From positions 372,001-436,000 of the forward strand of contig NZ_NWSQ01000001.1 of the NCBI RefSeq assembly GCF_002531725.1: a stretch of DNA of 64,000 bases, given 5' to 3'. Source of the DNA: Rhizobium sp. L43. GTDB taxonomy: Bacteria > Pseudomonadota > Alphaproteobacteria > Rhizobiales > Rhizobiaceae. The notes under the pieces were generated by a model. That model was not told the origin of the DNA and ran no database searches. It saw only the letters and a program-made list of their open reading frames with translations. The position numbers and the translations under genes are program-made. Below, in pieces: positions 43,217 to 52,076 of this stretch; position 1 is the stretch's first letter; each line of letters opens with the position of its first letter.

Positions 43217-43232
43217 GTAATCGATCACCCAA
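43213..43232 (+). promoter_or_regulatory. LacI-type operator O1
   Basis: TTGGGTAATCGATCACCCAA is a 20-bp palindrome with a central CG, as LacI sites have, and one mismatched pair. It overlaps the -10 and abuts the AAGGAGG ribosome site of the regulator gene. Confidence 0.75.
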
Positions 43233-43237
43233 GGAGG

Positions 43238-44248
43238 ATGGTGGAGATCGTGGCAGCGTCGCTTTCTGACATCGCGGAACGTGCGGGCGTCTCGGTAAAG
43301 ACGGTTTCCGGCGCATTGCACGGCGGCTCCGCCCGCATGTCGGACGATACGCGCCAGAAGATCAAGGCCATTGCGGAAGACCTCGGCTATGTCACCAACC
43401 TTGCGGCGCGTGGCGTGCGTCAGGGCTGGCTGCCGCTGGTCGGCGTCGTCTCCGACGGCCTCATCACGTCGCCCTTCGCCACCGAGATCGTGCGTGGCCT
43501 CGACGGGGCGGCCCGCGGCGCCGGCATGGCGGTCTTTGCGGTCAACCACAGCAGCGGCCAGTCTATCGGCTCGGTGCTCGACGAGGTGCAGCAGTTCCGG
43601 CCGCGCGCCGTTGCTTATGCCGCCATGTACCACAAGCACGTTGCCCTGCCGGACAAGTTGGCGGGCGCCGTCGGCGTCATGATCAACTGCCGCGAGGCCG
43701 CCGGCCGCGTCACCGCGCTGGTGCCGGACGAAGAGGGCGGCGCGCAGGAGATCGTGCGTTATCTCCTCGCCGCCGGCCGCCGGCGCATCGCCTTCATCAA
43801 CCTGCCGGGCATTCTCGCCGGCACGCTGCGCGAGACGGGGTTTCGTGCAGCGCTTGAGGAGGGGGGCATCGATCCCGTCGGCGTGTTGCCGGCGGTGCGC
43901 CGCAGCGTCTATAGCGACCGCGCGCCAAGCCTTGTTGCCTCTCATGTGGAGGCGCTTCTGAAATCCGGTCAACGGCCGGACGCCATCCTGTGCGGCAATG
44001 ACCGCGTGGCGATGGAAGTCTATGCGGCGCTTGCCCGCGCCGGCCTTCGCATTCCCGATGATATCGCGGTGGCAAGCTTCGACAACCAGGTCGAGCTTGC
44101 CTCGCGGCTGGACCCGCCATTGACGACGATGGCCCTGCCGCACCGCGCCATGGGCCGCCTTGCCATGGAGATCCTCCTGGCCGAGCAGCCCGAACCGCCG
44201 CATCTGCGGAAACTGCCGTTCCATCTGGTCGAACGGGCATCCGTCTGA
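43238..44248 (+). CDS. LacI-family transcriptional regulator of the fructoside operon
   Basis: About 336 residues. An N-terminal helix-turn-helix (LSDIAERAGVSVKTVSGALH) and hinge helix (TNLAARGVRQG) are followed by the periplasmic-binding-protein-like ligand domain. AAGGAGG lies directly before ATG 43238 without spacing, so GTG 43250 (protein starting at ...AASLSDIA) may be the true start. An operator overlaps its promoter, and a second lies in the next gene, implying autoregulation plus control of the downstream transporter and GH32 genes. Ligand probably a fructoside. Confidence 0.92.
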   Translation: MVEIVAASLSDIAERAGVSVKTVSGALHGGSARMSDDTRQKIKAIAEDLGYVTNLAARGVRQGWLPLVGVVSDGLITSPFATEIVRGLDGAARGAGMAVFAVNHSSGQSIGSVLDEVQQFRPRAVAYAAMYHKHVALPDKLAGAVGVMINCREAAGRVTALVPDEEGGAQEIVRYLLAAGRRRIAFINLPGILAGTLRETGFRAALEEGGIDPVGVLPAVRRSVYSDRAPSLVASHVEALLKSGQRPDAILCGNDRVAMEVYAALARAGLRIPDDIAVASFDNQVELASRLDPPLTTMALPHRAMGRLAMEILLAEQPEPPHLRKLPFHLVERASV

Positions 44249-44282
44249 ACTTCGAATAGTGTTTAACAGGAGGAGAATGCCA

Positions 44283-45587
44283 ATGAGGATTTCACTGGGT
44301 AATCGATTACTTCCAGCATTCCTAGCGTCCGCCGCGCTGGTCGCAACCGCCGGCTTTGCCGAGGCGAAGACCGTCATCCACGTCATGCACCAGGGCGATC
44401 CCGGCTGGGTGAAGGCCTATGGCGACGTTGCCGCCCGCTTCGAGGCCACCAATCCCGATGTCGACATCGAGATGATCTACGCGCCGCACGATGCCTATAA
44501 CGAAAAGTTCAGCGCCGCCGTGATGGCCAAGCAGCTGCCCGACATCATGGAACTCGATGCTCCGTTCCTCGCCAATTACGTCTGGTCCGGCTATCTCAAG
44601 CCCGTCAAGCCGCTCATCGACAAGGACCTGCTCGATGACATGACGGATTCGAATATCGCCCAGGGCACCTATCCGATCGACAAGGACCTCTATGCGATCG
44701 GCCTCACCGACTCCTCGGTCGTGCTCTACGGCAACAAGAAATATCTTGAAGCCATCGGCGCCCGCATTCCGAAATCGGTCGACGATGCCTGGACCCGTGA
44801 GGAATTCGAAACCTATCTCGAAAAGCTTTCCAAGCTCGAAGGCGTGAAGTGGCCGATCGACACCTTCCGGGGTTACGGCATCAAGACCGAGTGGATCACC
44901 TATGCCTACGGCCCGCTGCTCGAAAGCGCCGGCTGCGACCTGATCGACCGCAAGACCTGGAAGGCCGGCGGCACGCTCGATGGCGAGGCCTGCGTCAAGG
45001 CGCTGACGATGATGCAGGACTGGGTGAAGAAGGGCTGGGTCGTACCGACGTCCTCGGGCACCAACCAGTTCTACGCCGAGGGACAGCCGGCAGCACTCGC
45101 CATGGGCGGCCACTGGTTCTACGCCGAGGCGTCGGCAGCGATGAAGGACAATATCGTCGTCATGCCGCTGCCGAAGATCGGCGACAAGGGCGTCAGCCCG
45201 AACGGCACCTGGATCTGGGGCATTTCCGCGACCTCTGAAAATCCTGAGATCGCCGGCAAGTTCCTGAGCTTCCTGCTGAAGGACAAGGAGTACCGGGAGT
45301 ACGCCAAGACCCAGTCCGCCTATCCGGGCCTGAAGAGCTTCGCCGCCGAATCCCCGCTCTATGCGCAAGGCGGTCCGCTCGCCATCGCCTTTGAGCAGGC
45401 TTCCAAGACGGCGATCGCCCGTCCGCCGCACCCGGCCTATCCGACGATCACCTCGGCCTTCATGCAGGCCGTCGACAAGATCTTCAACGGTGGTGACGCG
45501 CAGGAAGCGCTGACGGCCGCGGCCAAGAAGATCGACGAGGATATCGCGGACAATGCCGGCTACCCGCCCTTCGACGAGCAGCAGTAA
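44283..45587 (+). CDS. ABC sugar transporter substrate-binding protein (family 1)
   Basis: 434 residues with a Sec signal peptide (RISLGNRLLPAFLASAALVA, cleavage after FAEA). MalE-type SBP with FEATNPDVDIEMIYAPHD, DIMELDAPFLANYVWSGYL and GTWIWGISATSENPEIAGKF. AGGAGG lies 8 nt before ATG 44283. A LacI operator-like palindrome is inside codons 5-11. The next genes encode two CUT1-type permeases and a GH32 enzyme, so the ligand is likely sucrose or a fructo-oligosaccharide. Confidence 0.92.
   Translation: MRISLGNRLLPAFLASAALVATAGFAEAKTVIHVMHQGDPGWVKAYGDVAARFEATNPDVDIEMIYAPHDAYNEKFSAAVMAKQLPDIMELDAPFLANYVWSGYLKPVKPLIDKDLLDDMTDSNIAQGTYPIDKDLYAIGLTDSSVVLYGNKKYLEAIGARIPKSVDDAWTREEFETYLEKLSKLEGVKWPIDTFRGYGIKTEWITYAYGPLLESAGCDLIDRKTWKAGGTLDGEACVKALTMMQDWVKKGWVVPTSSGTNQFYAEGQPAALAMGGHWFYAEASAAMKDNIVVMPLPKIGDKGVSPNGTWIWGISATSENPEIAGKFLSFLLKDKEYREYAKTQSAYPGLKSFAAESPLYAQGGPLAIAFEQASKTAIARPPHPAYPTITSAFMQAVDKIFNGGDAQEALTAAAKKIDEDIADNAGYPPFDEQQ
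44295..44311 (+). promoter_or_regulatory. Intragenic LacI-type operator O2
   Basis: CTGGGTAATCGATTACT contains the perfect palindrome GTAATCGATTAC and shares GGGTAATCGAT with O1, 1,082 bp upstream. It sits just inside the SBP coding sequence. Confidence 0.6.
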
Positions 45588-45599
45588 GGGTTTTGCCGG

Positions 45600-45615
45600 G
45601 GCCGGCTCTCCGGCC
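45600..45615 (+). other. Intra-operon stem-loop after the SBP gene
   Basis: GGCCGG-ctct-CCGGCC hairpin in the 72-nt gap before the first permease gene. Such hairpins keep SBP mRNA more abundant than permease mRNA. No T-run. Confidence 0.55.
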
Positions 45616-45659
45616 GGCCCTCGACTATCTCAGGAGGGATGACCGATGAGGAGGAAACA

Positions 45660-46592
45660 ATGACTTTGCAACAGACCTCCACGCCCGCTTTGCGGCGTCC
45701 GGCGAAACGCCGCGACACGCAGCGGCTCTGGCAGGAAATGGCGATGATCGCGCCTGCCTTTCTGCTGCTGGCGATCTTCCTGATCGCGCCGTTCCTCCTG
45801 TCCTTCTGGACGGCGATGACCAACCAGCCGCTCGTGCCGCGCCCGACGCCGGTGCGCTTCGTCGGCCTCCTGAATTTCGAGCGCGTCTTCACCGATCCGC
45901 TGTTCTGGACCGCACTGTGGAACGTGACGCGCTTCACCATCTGGGTGCTGCCGGTGCAATGCGGCCTCGCCTTTCTGACCGCGCTGCTCCTGCACCAGAA
46001 GCTGCCGATGCAAAACCTGTTGCGCGGCCTGTTCTTCCTGCCGGCGATCACCTCCATGGTGGTGGTCTGCGTCATCTGGGGCACGCTGTTCCAGTATCCG
46101 AGCGGCCCGCTCAACCAGATCGTCGGGTTCCTTTCCGGCGGCGCGATCCAGCCGATCGACTGGCTCGGCGATCCCAACTGGGCGATGTTCTCCATCGTGT
46201 TGCTTTCGGCCTGGCAGGCCTATGGCTTTCAGATGATCATCTATCTCGCCGGCCTGCAGGGCATTCCCGACGAACTGTACGATGCCGCCCGCATCGACGG
46301 GGCAAGCGCGCTGCGCCGCTTCTGGCACGTCACCATGCCCGGCCTTCGCCCGACCCATGTCTTCGTGCTGGTTATCACCACCATCCAGGCCTTCAAGCTC
46401 TATACGCAGGTGGCGATCCTCACCCAGGGCGGCCCTAAGGAAAGCACCGAAACCGTTGTCCACTACATGGTGCGCGCCGGCTTCGAGGAGCAGAAACTCG
46501 GCTACGCATCGGCCGTTTCCGTCATCCTCTTCGTCATCGTTCTTCTGATCGCGCTGCTGCAACGCAAACTCCTGAGGCGCTTCGATGTCTGA
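45660..46592 (+). CDS. ABC sugar transporter permease (MalF/UgpA type)
   Basis: 310 residues, six membrane helices beginning AMIAPAFLLLAIFLIAPFLL. The EAA loop DELYDAARIDGASALRRFWH binds an ATPase of the MalK/UgpC type. AGGAGG precedes ATG 45660. It overlaps the next permease gene by 8 nt. CUT1 subfamily, inner membrane. Confidence 0.93.
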   Translation: MTLQQTSTPALRRPAKRRDTQRLWQEMAMIAPAFLLLAIFLIAPFLLSFWTAMTNQPLVPRPTPVRFVGLLNFERVFTDPLFWTALWNVTRFTIWVLPVQCGLAFLTALLLHQKLPMQNLLRGLFFLPAITSMVVVCVIWGTLFQYPSGPLNQIVGFLSGGAIQPIDWLGDPNWAMFSIVLLSAWQAYGFQMIIYLAGLQGIPDELYDAARIDGASALRRFWHVTMPGLRPTHVFVLVITTIQAFKLYTQVAILTQGGPKESTETVVHYMVRAGFEEQKLGYASAVSVILFVIVLLIALLQRKLLRRFDV

Positions 46593-47478
46593 TATCGCTT
46601 TGAGCCGGCCCGTCCCGCTGGCAATCGCAAGGGGCAACGGCAAGAGAAGCCTGCGCATCGTCCAGAGCCTCTGCATCCTGGTCATCGCGCTGGTGATGAT
46701 CTCGCCGCTGTTCATGCTGCTGATCGCCAGCCTGAAGGACGACCGCTTCCGCATTCTCGCCGACATGGGCAGCTTCCGCGCCTTCTGGGTCAGCGAGCCG
46801 ACGCTGTCGAACTACAAGGAGATCGCTCATTTCTCCGGCGAGCTGGCCTATGGCCGATATCTCTTCAATTCGCTGGTGATCCTCGTCGCCACTGTTGTCT
46901 CGGGTCTGGTCGTCAATTCCATGGCGGGCTTCGTTCTGGCCTGGGGCTCGCTGCGCGGCAAGGCGGCGCTCTTGGCGCTGGTCGTCGCGCTCTATGTCAT
47001 CCCGCAGGAAAGCATCATCATGCCGCTCGTCGTCATGATGTCGCGGGCGGGGCTGACCGATACCTTCGCGGTGCAGATCCTGCCCTGGGTGGCAAGCCCG
47101 CTCTATGTCTTCCTGTTCTACCAGTTCTTCGCGCAGCTGCCGAAAGAACTCTATGAAGCGGCGGAAATGGATGGCGCATCGGTGTTCCGCATCTACCGGT
47201 CGATCTACATGCCGCTCAGCCTGCCGGCGCTCGCCACGGTCTCGATCCTCATGGGCATCGAAAGCTGGAACCAGTATCTCTGGCCGACGCTGGTCACCCA
47301 GACCGACTATGCCCGGCCGATTGCCGTCGCCATCGCCACCTTCTTCGGACAGGACAGCATCTACTGGGACCGCGCCATGGCCGCCTCGGTGCTGATGATG
47401 ATCCCGGTCCTCATTCTCTATCTGGCTTTCCAGCGCTGGTTCGTCAGTTCATTCGTCGGCTCCGCCGTGAAAGGTTGA
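46585..47478 (+). CDS. ABC sugar transporter permease (MalG/UgpE type)
   Basis: 297 residues, six membrane helices. The EAA loop is KELYEAAEMDGASVFRIYRS. The large cytoplasmic/periplasmic segment after helix 1 (LADMGSFRAFWVSEPTLSNY) is typical of MalG. It pairs with the preceding permease. The following GH32 gene starts 2 nt after its stop, confirming one transcript. No ATPase gene is in the operon. Confidence 0.93.
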   Translation: MSDIALSRPVPLAIARGNGKRSLRIVQSLCILVIALVMISPLFMLLIASLKDDRFRILADMGSFRAFWVSEPTLSNYKEIAHFSGELAYGRYLFNSLVILVATVVSGLVVNSMAGFVLAWGSLRGKAALLALVVALYVIPQESIIMPLVVMMSRAGLTDTFAVQILPWVASPLYVFLFYQFFAQLPKELYEAAEMDGASVFRIYRSIYMPLSLPALATVSILMGIESWNQYLWPTLVTQTDYARPIAVAIATFFGQDSIYWDRAMAASVLMMIPVLILYLAFQRWFVSSFVGSAVKG

Positions 47479-47480
47479 TC

Positions 47481-49181
47481 ATGTCTCTGCAGGCAAAATC
47501 CGAAACGCCGGCACCGGAAACCATCGAAGCGGCGCTGCCCGAAGGCACGGTGCTGCATCTCTGGCTGAAGGCGCGCCATGCCGGCGGCGAGGCAAAGCTC
47601 TTGGTCGCCGTTGATGGCAACGACATCGGCGAGCCCTCGACCCGCCGCACGGGAGAATTTGAGTTCTTCGCTGTGATGCTCGTCAAAGGCGGTCGTGCCA
47701 CGCTGTCCTATGATGCGACAACCACGGCGCTCTCCGTCGCTTATGCTTTCCGGCCGGAAACCGTGATGACGGAGGGCATCCGCGTCCTGCACTGCGATGC
47801 CCGCACCGCCGCTCCCGATGTGCCCGACAGCTACCACTTCCGCCCGCCCTTCGGCTGGATGAACGATCCGAACGGTTTTGGACGTTTCGGCGGCAACGCT
47901 CACCTCTTCTACCAGCATTATCCGCATAAGCCGCGCTGGAACACGATGCACTGGGGCCATGCCGTCTCGAAGGATTTCGTCCGCTGGACACATCTGCCGA
48001 TGTTCCTCTTCCCGGCGGCGCATCTATCGGAAAAGGACGATGGCCGCGGCGGCGCCTTCTCCGGCTCGGCGATCCCCGGCGCCGGCCCGGACGGCGCGGA
48101 AATCCGCGTCTTCTACACCGAGCATGTGCGTGACCGGCAACCGGAAGAGCAGATCCAGCTTTCCGCCGTCAGCCGCGACGGCATCGTCGCCGGCCCGCCG
48201 GAAACCGTGATGCCGCTGCGCCCGGAAGGCTTGAACCTCACCACCGATTTCCGCGATCCCTATGTCTTCAAAGGCCCGGACGGCCGCTGGAAGATGCTGC
48301 TCGGCAGCCGCGACAGGCAGGGCGGCGTCATCCTGCTCTATGAAACCGCGGACGCGCAAGGTGCCGATGGCTGGACCTTCCTCGGCATCATCCATCGCGA
48401 GGACGGTTTCGGCATGACGGCGGCGGAATGCCCCTGCATGGTGCCGCTTTCCGGCAAAAACGCAGAAACCCGCTGGGCGCTGATCTTCGGTCTGCTCACC
48501 AGCCGCGACCCGGCCACCGGCCGCCGCAACCTCACCTCCGTCTCCGTCGGCGGTTTCGATGGCCGCACCTTCACGGCGGAGTTCGCGCAGGAGTTGGATT
48601 TCGGTTCGGATGCCTATGCCTTCCAGGCCTTCGTTGATGGCGACGAGCCGGTCGGCATCGCCTGGCTCGCCAACTGGACGGATTTTTCCAAGAAGGACGA
48701 TTTCCCGACGACCATGACCGTGCCGCGCCGCGTGCTTCTCGACGGCGACACCGTGCTGACCCCGCCGGTCGCAGCCGTCGAAAGCCTGCGCCATCAGTTG
48801 CTTGACGATACCGCGCTTGCCGCCGGCAAGACCGTGCCGCTCGGTACCGGCGCCGTCGAGATCGTCCTTGATCTCACCGAGCCGGGCGCCGCCTTCGATC
48901 TCACCTTCGATCATCCGGATGTCGATCTAGGCGTGAAACTCGATGCCGATGGACTGGCGATTGTCTTCAACGCTCGCACCGGTAACACGCCGCCGCGTTA
49001 CGTCGCCACCGGCGCGAAACCGTCGAGCCTGCGCATCTTCCTCGATGCCGGCTCGATCGAGGTCTTCGCCGACAACGGCCGCTGGACGGGGTCCAAACGC
49101 ATTCCGGGCTTTGCCGCCGCACGTTCGGCAACGCTCACCGGCGCCGTCGCCGAGGCCGGCGTCTGGCAATTGAAACTGTGA
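47481..49181 (+). CDS. GH32 glycoside hydrolase (beta-fructosidase / sucrose hydrolase type)
   Basis: 566 residues, no signal peptide, so cytosolic. After an N-terminal ~110-residue beta region, the five-blade propeller carries the nucleophile D129 in FGWMNDPNGF, transition-state Asp D259 in FRDPYVF, and acid/base E316 in ECPCMV. The C-terminal beta-sandwich ends GVWQLKL. It hydrolyses terminal fructosides (sucrose, inulin- or levan-type oligosaccharides) brought in by the adjacent ABC transporter. The extended N-terminus resembles levanase-like rather than SacA-like enzymes. Exact substrate not decided by sequence. Confidence 0.93.
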   Translation: MSLQAKSETPAPETIEAALPEGTVLHLWLKARHAGGEAKLLVAVDGNDIGEPSTRRTGEFEFFAVMLVKGGRATLSYDATTTALSVAYAFRPETVMTEGIRVLHCDARTAAPDVPDSYHFRPPFGWMNDPNGFGRFGGNAHLFYQHYPHKPRWNTMHWGHAVSKDFVRWTHLPMFLFPAAHLSEKDDGRGGAFSGSAIPGAGPDGAEIRVFYTEHVRDRQPEEQIQLSAVSRDGIVAGPPETVMPLRPEGLNLTTDFRDPYVFKGPDGRWKMLLGSRDRQGGVILLYETADAQGADGWTFLGIIHREDGFGMTAAECPCMVPLSGKNAETRWALIFGLLTSRDPATGRRNLTSVSVGGFDGRTFTAEFAQELDFGSDAYAFQAFVDGDEPVGIAWLANWTDFSKKDDFPTTMTVPRRVLLDGDTVLTPPVAAVESLRHQLLDDTALAAGKTVPLGTGAVEIVLDLTEPGAAFDLTFDHPDVDLGVKLDADGLAIVFNARTGNTPPRYVATGAKPSSLRIFLDAGSIEVFADNGRWTGSKRIPGFAAARSATLTGAVAEAGVWQLKL

Positions 49182-49201
49182 GGCGCCTCCCTTTCGGTCA
49201 G

Positions 49202-51823
49202 CTATTGCGCCGCGCAGGGAGCGGTCGCGGCCGGCTCACGCCCGTCGGTATTCCTGGCTATCGCCGTGGCGCGAAGCAAGTTGCGGACTTCCGCCACCAG
49301 CCTGTTGGCGAGGATGCCGATCGCCAGGCCGCCTGTGATGGCCAGCAGGTGAAAGACTGAGGCCGGCAAGGCGCCGGCTGCCGGCGTCATCAGCAGTTCC
49401 GGTACGAAGCGGTGCAAGAGGTAGATGGGGAAGGCGGAGACGGCGATCGGCGTCAGCAGACGGCCGAGCCAGACGGGTAAGCGGATCCGCGGCAGATAAA
49501 GAAGGGCAAGAAGTGCGGCGAAGATCGTCAGATATTTGATCGTCGTTCCAATCCAGACCGTTTCCCAGAAGGCGAGATAACCAAGCACTGCCGCAGCCAG
49601 CGCCGTCAGAACCATGCGCCGTGCCGCACGATCGGCAAGGCCGGCGCACCAGCCGAAAATACCGAGGTGGAAACCCCAATAGATCGTGAAAATCTGCCGC
49701 TTGCCGATATCGAAGACGAGCGGAAGAGAAAAGCGCGCGGCGACCGCCAGCCCGAGCAGGCCTAGCGAGAAGGCAAAGGGTCGTGCTCGCGCGAGCTTGC
49801 GCACCGCAGGCATCGCAAAAATGAGCGAGAAGACGAGAAGCGTCTGCGCATAGGCTTCGATGAACCAGTAGAGATAGGGGACCATCTCGTGGCGCTCCGG
49901 ATCGGCATAGCCGAAATTGCCGGTCAGCGTGATCGAGGCCCAGGGAACCGTCCGCCAGGCGAGCGCATAGGCGGCGACAATGCAGAAATAGGGAATAAGA
50001 ACGTTGATGGCGGGCCGCAGCGCGTGGCGGAACTGGCCGGCGAGGAAATGGCCCGACTGGAAGCGCGCCAGGCTGAAGCCAACGAGGAGCAGCATGACGC
50101 CCGATCCGCCGGGAATGGGCCACAGCATCTCGTGGTGCAGCACCACCAACAGGATGGCGATCGCCCTCAGGACCAGATCGGTTGGCAAGGCCCTGATGTC
50201 TGCAAGGCGCAAGAAGCGTGCCGCCGGCCGGCCATTGTCGAGCTCGGCGATCCGCGCCTGCGCCCAGCCTTCCGGCAGGTCGACGCCGAGCCGGTCGAAT
50301 TCCATCGTCAATTGCAGGAAACGAAGGGAATCGCCGCCGAGCGAGACAAAGCTGTCATTGCGGCCGACGGTGAGGGGATAGAAGACGCGGGCATAGGCTT
50401 CGAGCACGCTGACCGTCGCCGGGCGACTTTTCGCGCGCGTCTTCCGCATCGTCTCCCCGAGCCTGTCATAGTCGATTTTGCCGGAGGCAAGCCTGGGCAG
50501 GTCCGCCTGCTCGGTAACGCAGATCAGGTTCGCGGGAAGACGGCTCGCCTCCGCAAGGATCCGCCGCGCCCGATCGGCCACGCCAGCATCGGTCACATAG
50601 GCCTGCAGGCCTTCGTCGTCGCCCACGACAGCAGCCGCGATGCCCGCCTCCACTAGCACCTGCTCCATGAGGTCGAAGCCGATCCGCAGTCCCGCGACCT
50701 TGGCGAAACGGCTTTTCCGCCCGACGATCCGGAAGAAACCCTCTTCGTCGCGAACGGCAATGTCGCCGGTGTGCAGCGCCCCGACCTCGGCTGGGCGGGC
50801 GAGATCGGCGCGATCCGCACCGTAGCCCATCATCACGTTCGGGCCGGAATAGACGAGTTCTCCGGCAACGCCCGGCCGATCGACCGGATTTCCGTCATCG
50901 TCGGCAAGGCTGAGGCTGCCGCCGGGGATGGCAATGCCGATCCGCTCTTCATTGTCCGACAGGCTTTCCGGCGGGACGAAGGCGATCCGGGCCGCCGCTT
51001 CGGTCTGGCCGTACATGACGAAGAAGCGGCCATTTCCGGCACTGATGTAATCACGGTAACGGCGAATGAGTTCGGGCGCGAGCCTGCCGCCGGCCACCGT
51101 CATGAAGCGCAGCGCCCCGACCTCGGTCGTCCGGAAGCGCGTCTTCTCCATGAGTTCGTAGGAATAGGGCACACCCGAAAAATTGGTGCAGCCGCCTTCG
51201 CCGATCACTCTGGCGAAATCGTCGCTCATCACCGAGACCCCGGGCAAGAAAATGCTGCCGCCGGCGATCAGGTGAGAATGAAGAACGGACAGTCCGTAGG
51301 AATAGTGAAGCGGCAGGACCAGAGCGGCCCGGTCGGCCGATGAAAGCTCGAGATAATCCGCTATCACACGCGCATTGGCGTCGAGATTGGCTTGGGAAAG
51401 GCGCACCGCCTTGGCAGCGCCCGAACTGCCGGAGGTCATCAGCACGAGAGCGAGATCGGGATGAAGTGGCTCAGCACGGCCAGGCCGGCTTTCCTCGATC
51501 AGACGCCAGCGGCCGTCGGCCGGCCGGAAGGTAAAATCGGGCCGGAAGGCTGCGAGAAAATCACTCCAAAGCCGGTCGTCGCATGGGGGCAGCATGGCCA
51601 CGGCGTGGCCTGCGCGCAACGCGCCGAGATATGCGACGATCATATGCTCCGAGGTTTCCGCCGAGATCGCGACAAGCCGCTTTTCTCCCTGGCCCAGCCG
51701 TTCCGCAAACCGCAAGGTTCGCGCGTTGAGATCCGCATATGAAAGCGTCCGCCCATCGGCGAAAACAAGCGCCACGCGATCATCCGCGCGGACGATTTCG
51801 GACAAGATGTCGACAGTGGTCAT
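49202..51823 (-). CDS. Fused adenylation domain - carrier protein - membrane acyltransferase 3
   Basis: 873 residues. Residues ~1-470 form an AMP-binding adenylation domain: LVLMTSGSSGAAKAVRLSQ (A3), VMYGQTEAAARIAF (A5), ALHTGDIA (A7), GRKSRFAKVAGLRIGFD (A8), LASGKIDYDRL (A10 Lys). Residues ~475-540 form a carrier domain with the phosphopantetheine serine S499 in LGGDSLRFLQL. Residues ~545-850 form a multi-spanning acyltransferase-3 (OafA-like) domain with VLHHEMLWPIP holding the early His. The order suggests an acid is activated, held in cis and transferred across the membrane to an envelope glycan or lipid, a one-chain analogue of DltA-DltC-DltB. Substrate unknown. No thioesterase or condensation domain. 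The stop is 20 nt from the convergent GH32 stop. Confidence 0.88.
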   Translation of the reverse strand: MTTVDILSEIVRADDRVALVFADGRTLSYADLNARTLRFAERLGQGEKRLVAISAETSEHMIVAYLGALRAGHAVAMLPPCDDRLWSDFLAAFRPDFTFRPADGRWRLIEESRPGRAEPLHPDLALVLMTSGSSGAAKAVRLSQANLDANARVIADYLELSSADRAALVLPLHYSYGLSVLHSHLIAGGSIFLPGVSVMSDDFARVIGEGGCTNFSGVPYSYELMEKTRFRTTEVGALRFMTVAGGRLAPELIRRYRDYISAGNGRFFVMYGQTEAAARIAFVPPESLSDNEERIGIAIPGGSLSLADDDGNPVDRPGVAGELVYSGPNVMMGYGADRADLARPAEVGALHTGDIAVRDEEGFFRIVGRKSRFAKVAGLRIGFDLMEQVLVEAGIAAAVVGDDEGLQAYVTDAGVADRARRILAEASRLPANLICVTEQADLPRLASGKIDYDRLGETMRKTRAKSRPATVSVLEAYARVFYPLTVGRNDSFVSLGGDSLRFLQLTMEFDRLGVDLPEGWAQARIAELDNGRPAARFLRLADIRALPTDLVLRAIAILLVVLHHEMLWPIPGGSGVMLLLVGFSLARFQSGHFLAGQFRHALRPAINVLIPYFCIVAAYALAWRTVPWASITLTGNFGYADPERHEMVPYLYWFIEAYAQTLLVFSLIFAMPAVRKLARARPFAFSLGLLGLAVAARFSLPLVFDIGKRQIFTIYWGFHLGIFGWCAGLADRAARRMVLTALAAAVLGYLAFWETVWIGTTIKYLTIFAALLALLYLPRIRLPVWLGRLLTPIAVSAFPIYLLHRFVPELLMTPAAGALPASVFHLLAITGGLAIGILANRLVAEVRNLLRATAIARNTDGREPAATAPCAAQ

Positions 51824-52076
51824 GCTTATGCTTCAGATTGCCGGAAAACCTGCCGAAGCGCGTATAATCCTTGAGTATCACAGTCAACTAACCAGCGGCG
51901 TGACCCGTCGGTTTTTCCGATCCAATGGGGCCTTCAGGTGGTGGCGACAGCGCGCCGCCTACGAATGTCCTCAACCGTCGGCGCTAAGCACGGAAGCCTT
52001 TAGAGGGATGACATCATACATTGTTTTACTAGCACAAGTTGTGGTATGCGAGGTGGTGAACATTGGGGGAATGATC
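51824..52076. other. Intergenic region between divergent acyltransferase and PLD-operon genes
   Basis: 253 nt, more AT-rich near 52010-52060 (e.g. TTGTTTTACTAGCAC) than its surroundings. It must contain both promoters; candidate hexamers are weak (TTGTTT...TATGCG, 18 nt apart, at 52021-52050 on +). No repeat or attachment-site sequence was found. Confidence 0.35.

Noticed and set aside
51594..52076. N-terminal extension of the PLD-fold protein
   Set aside because: Overlaps the divergent adenylation-domain gene start; ATG 52077 has a spaced GGGGG ribosome site.
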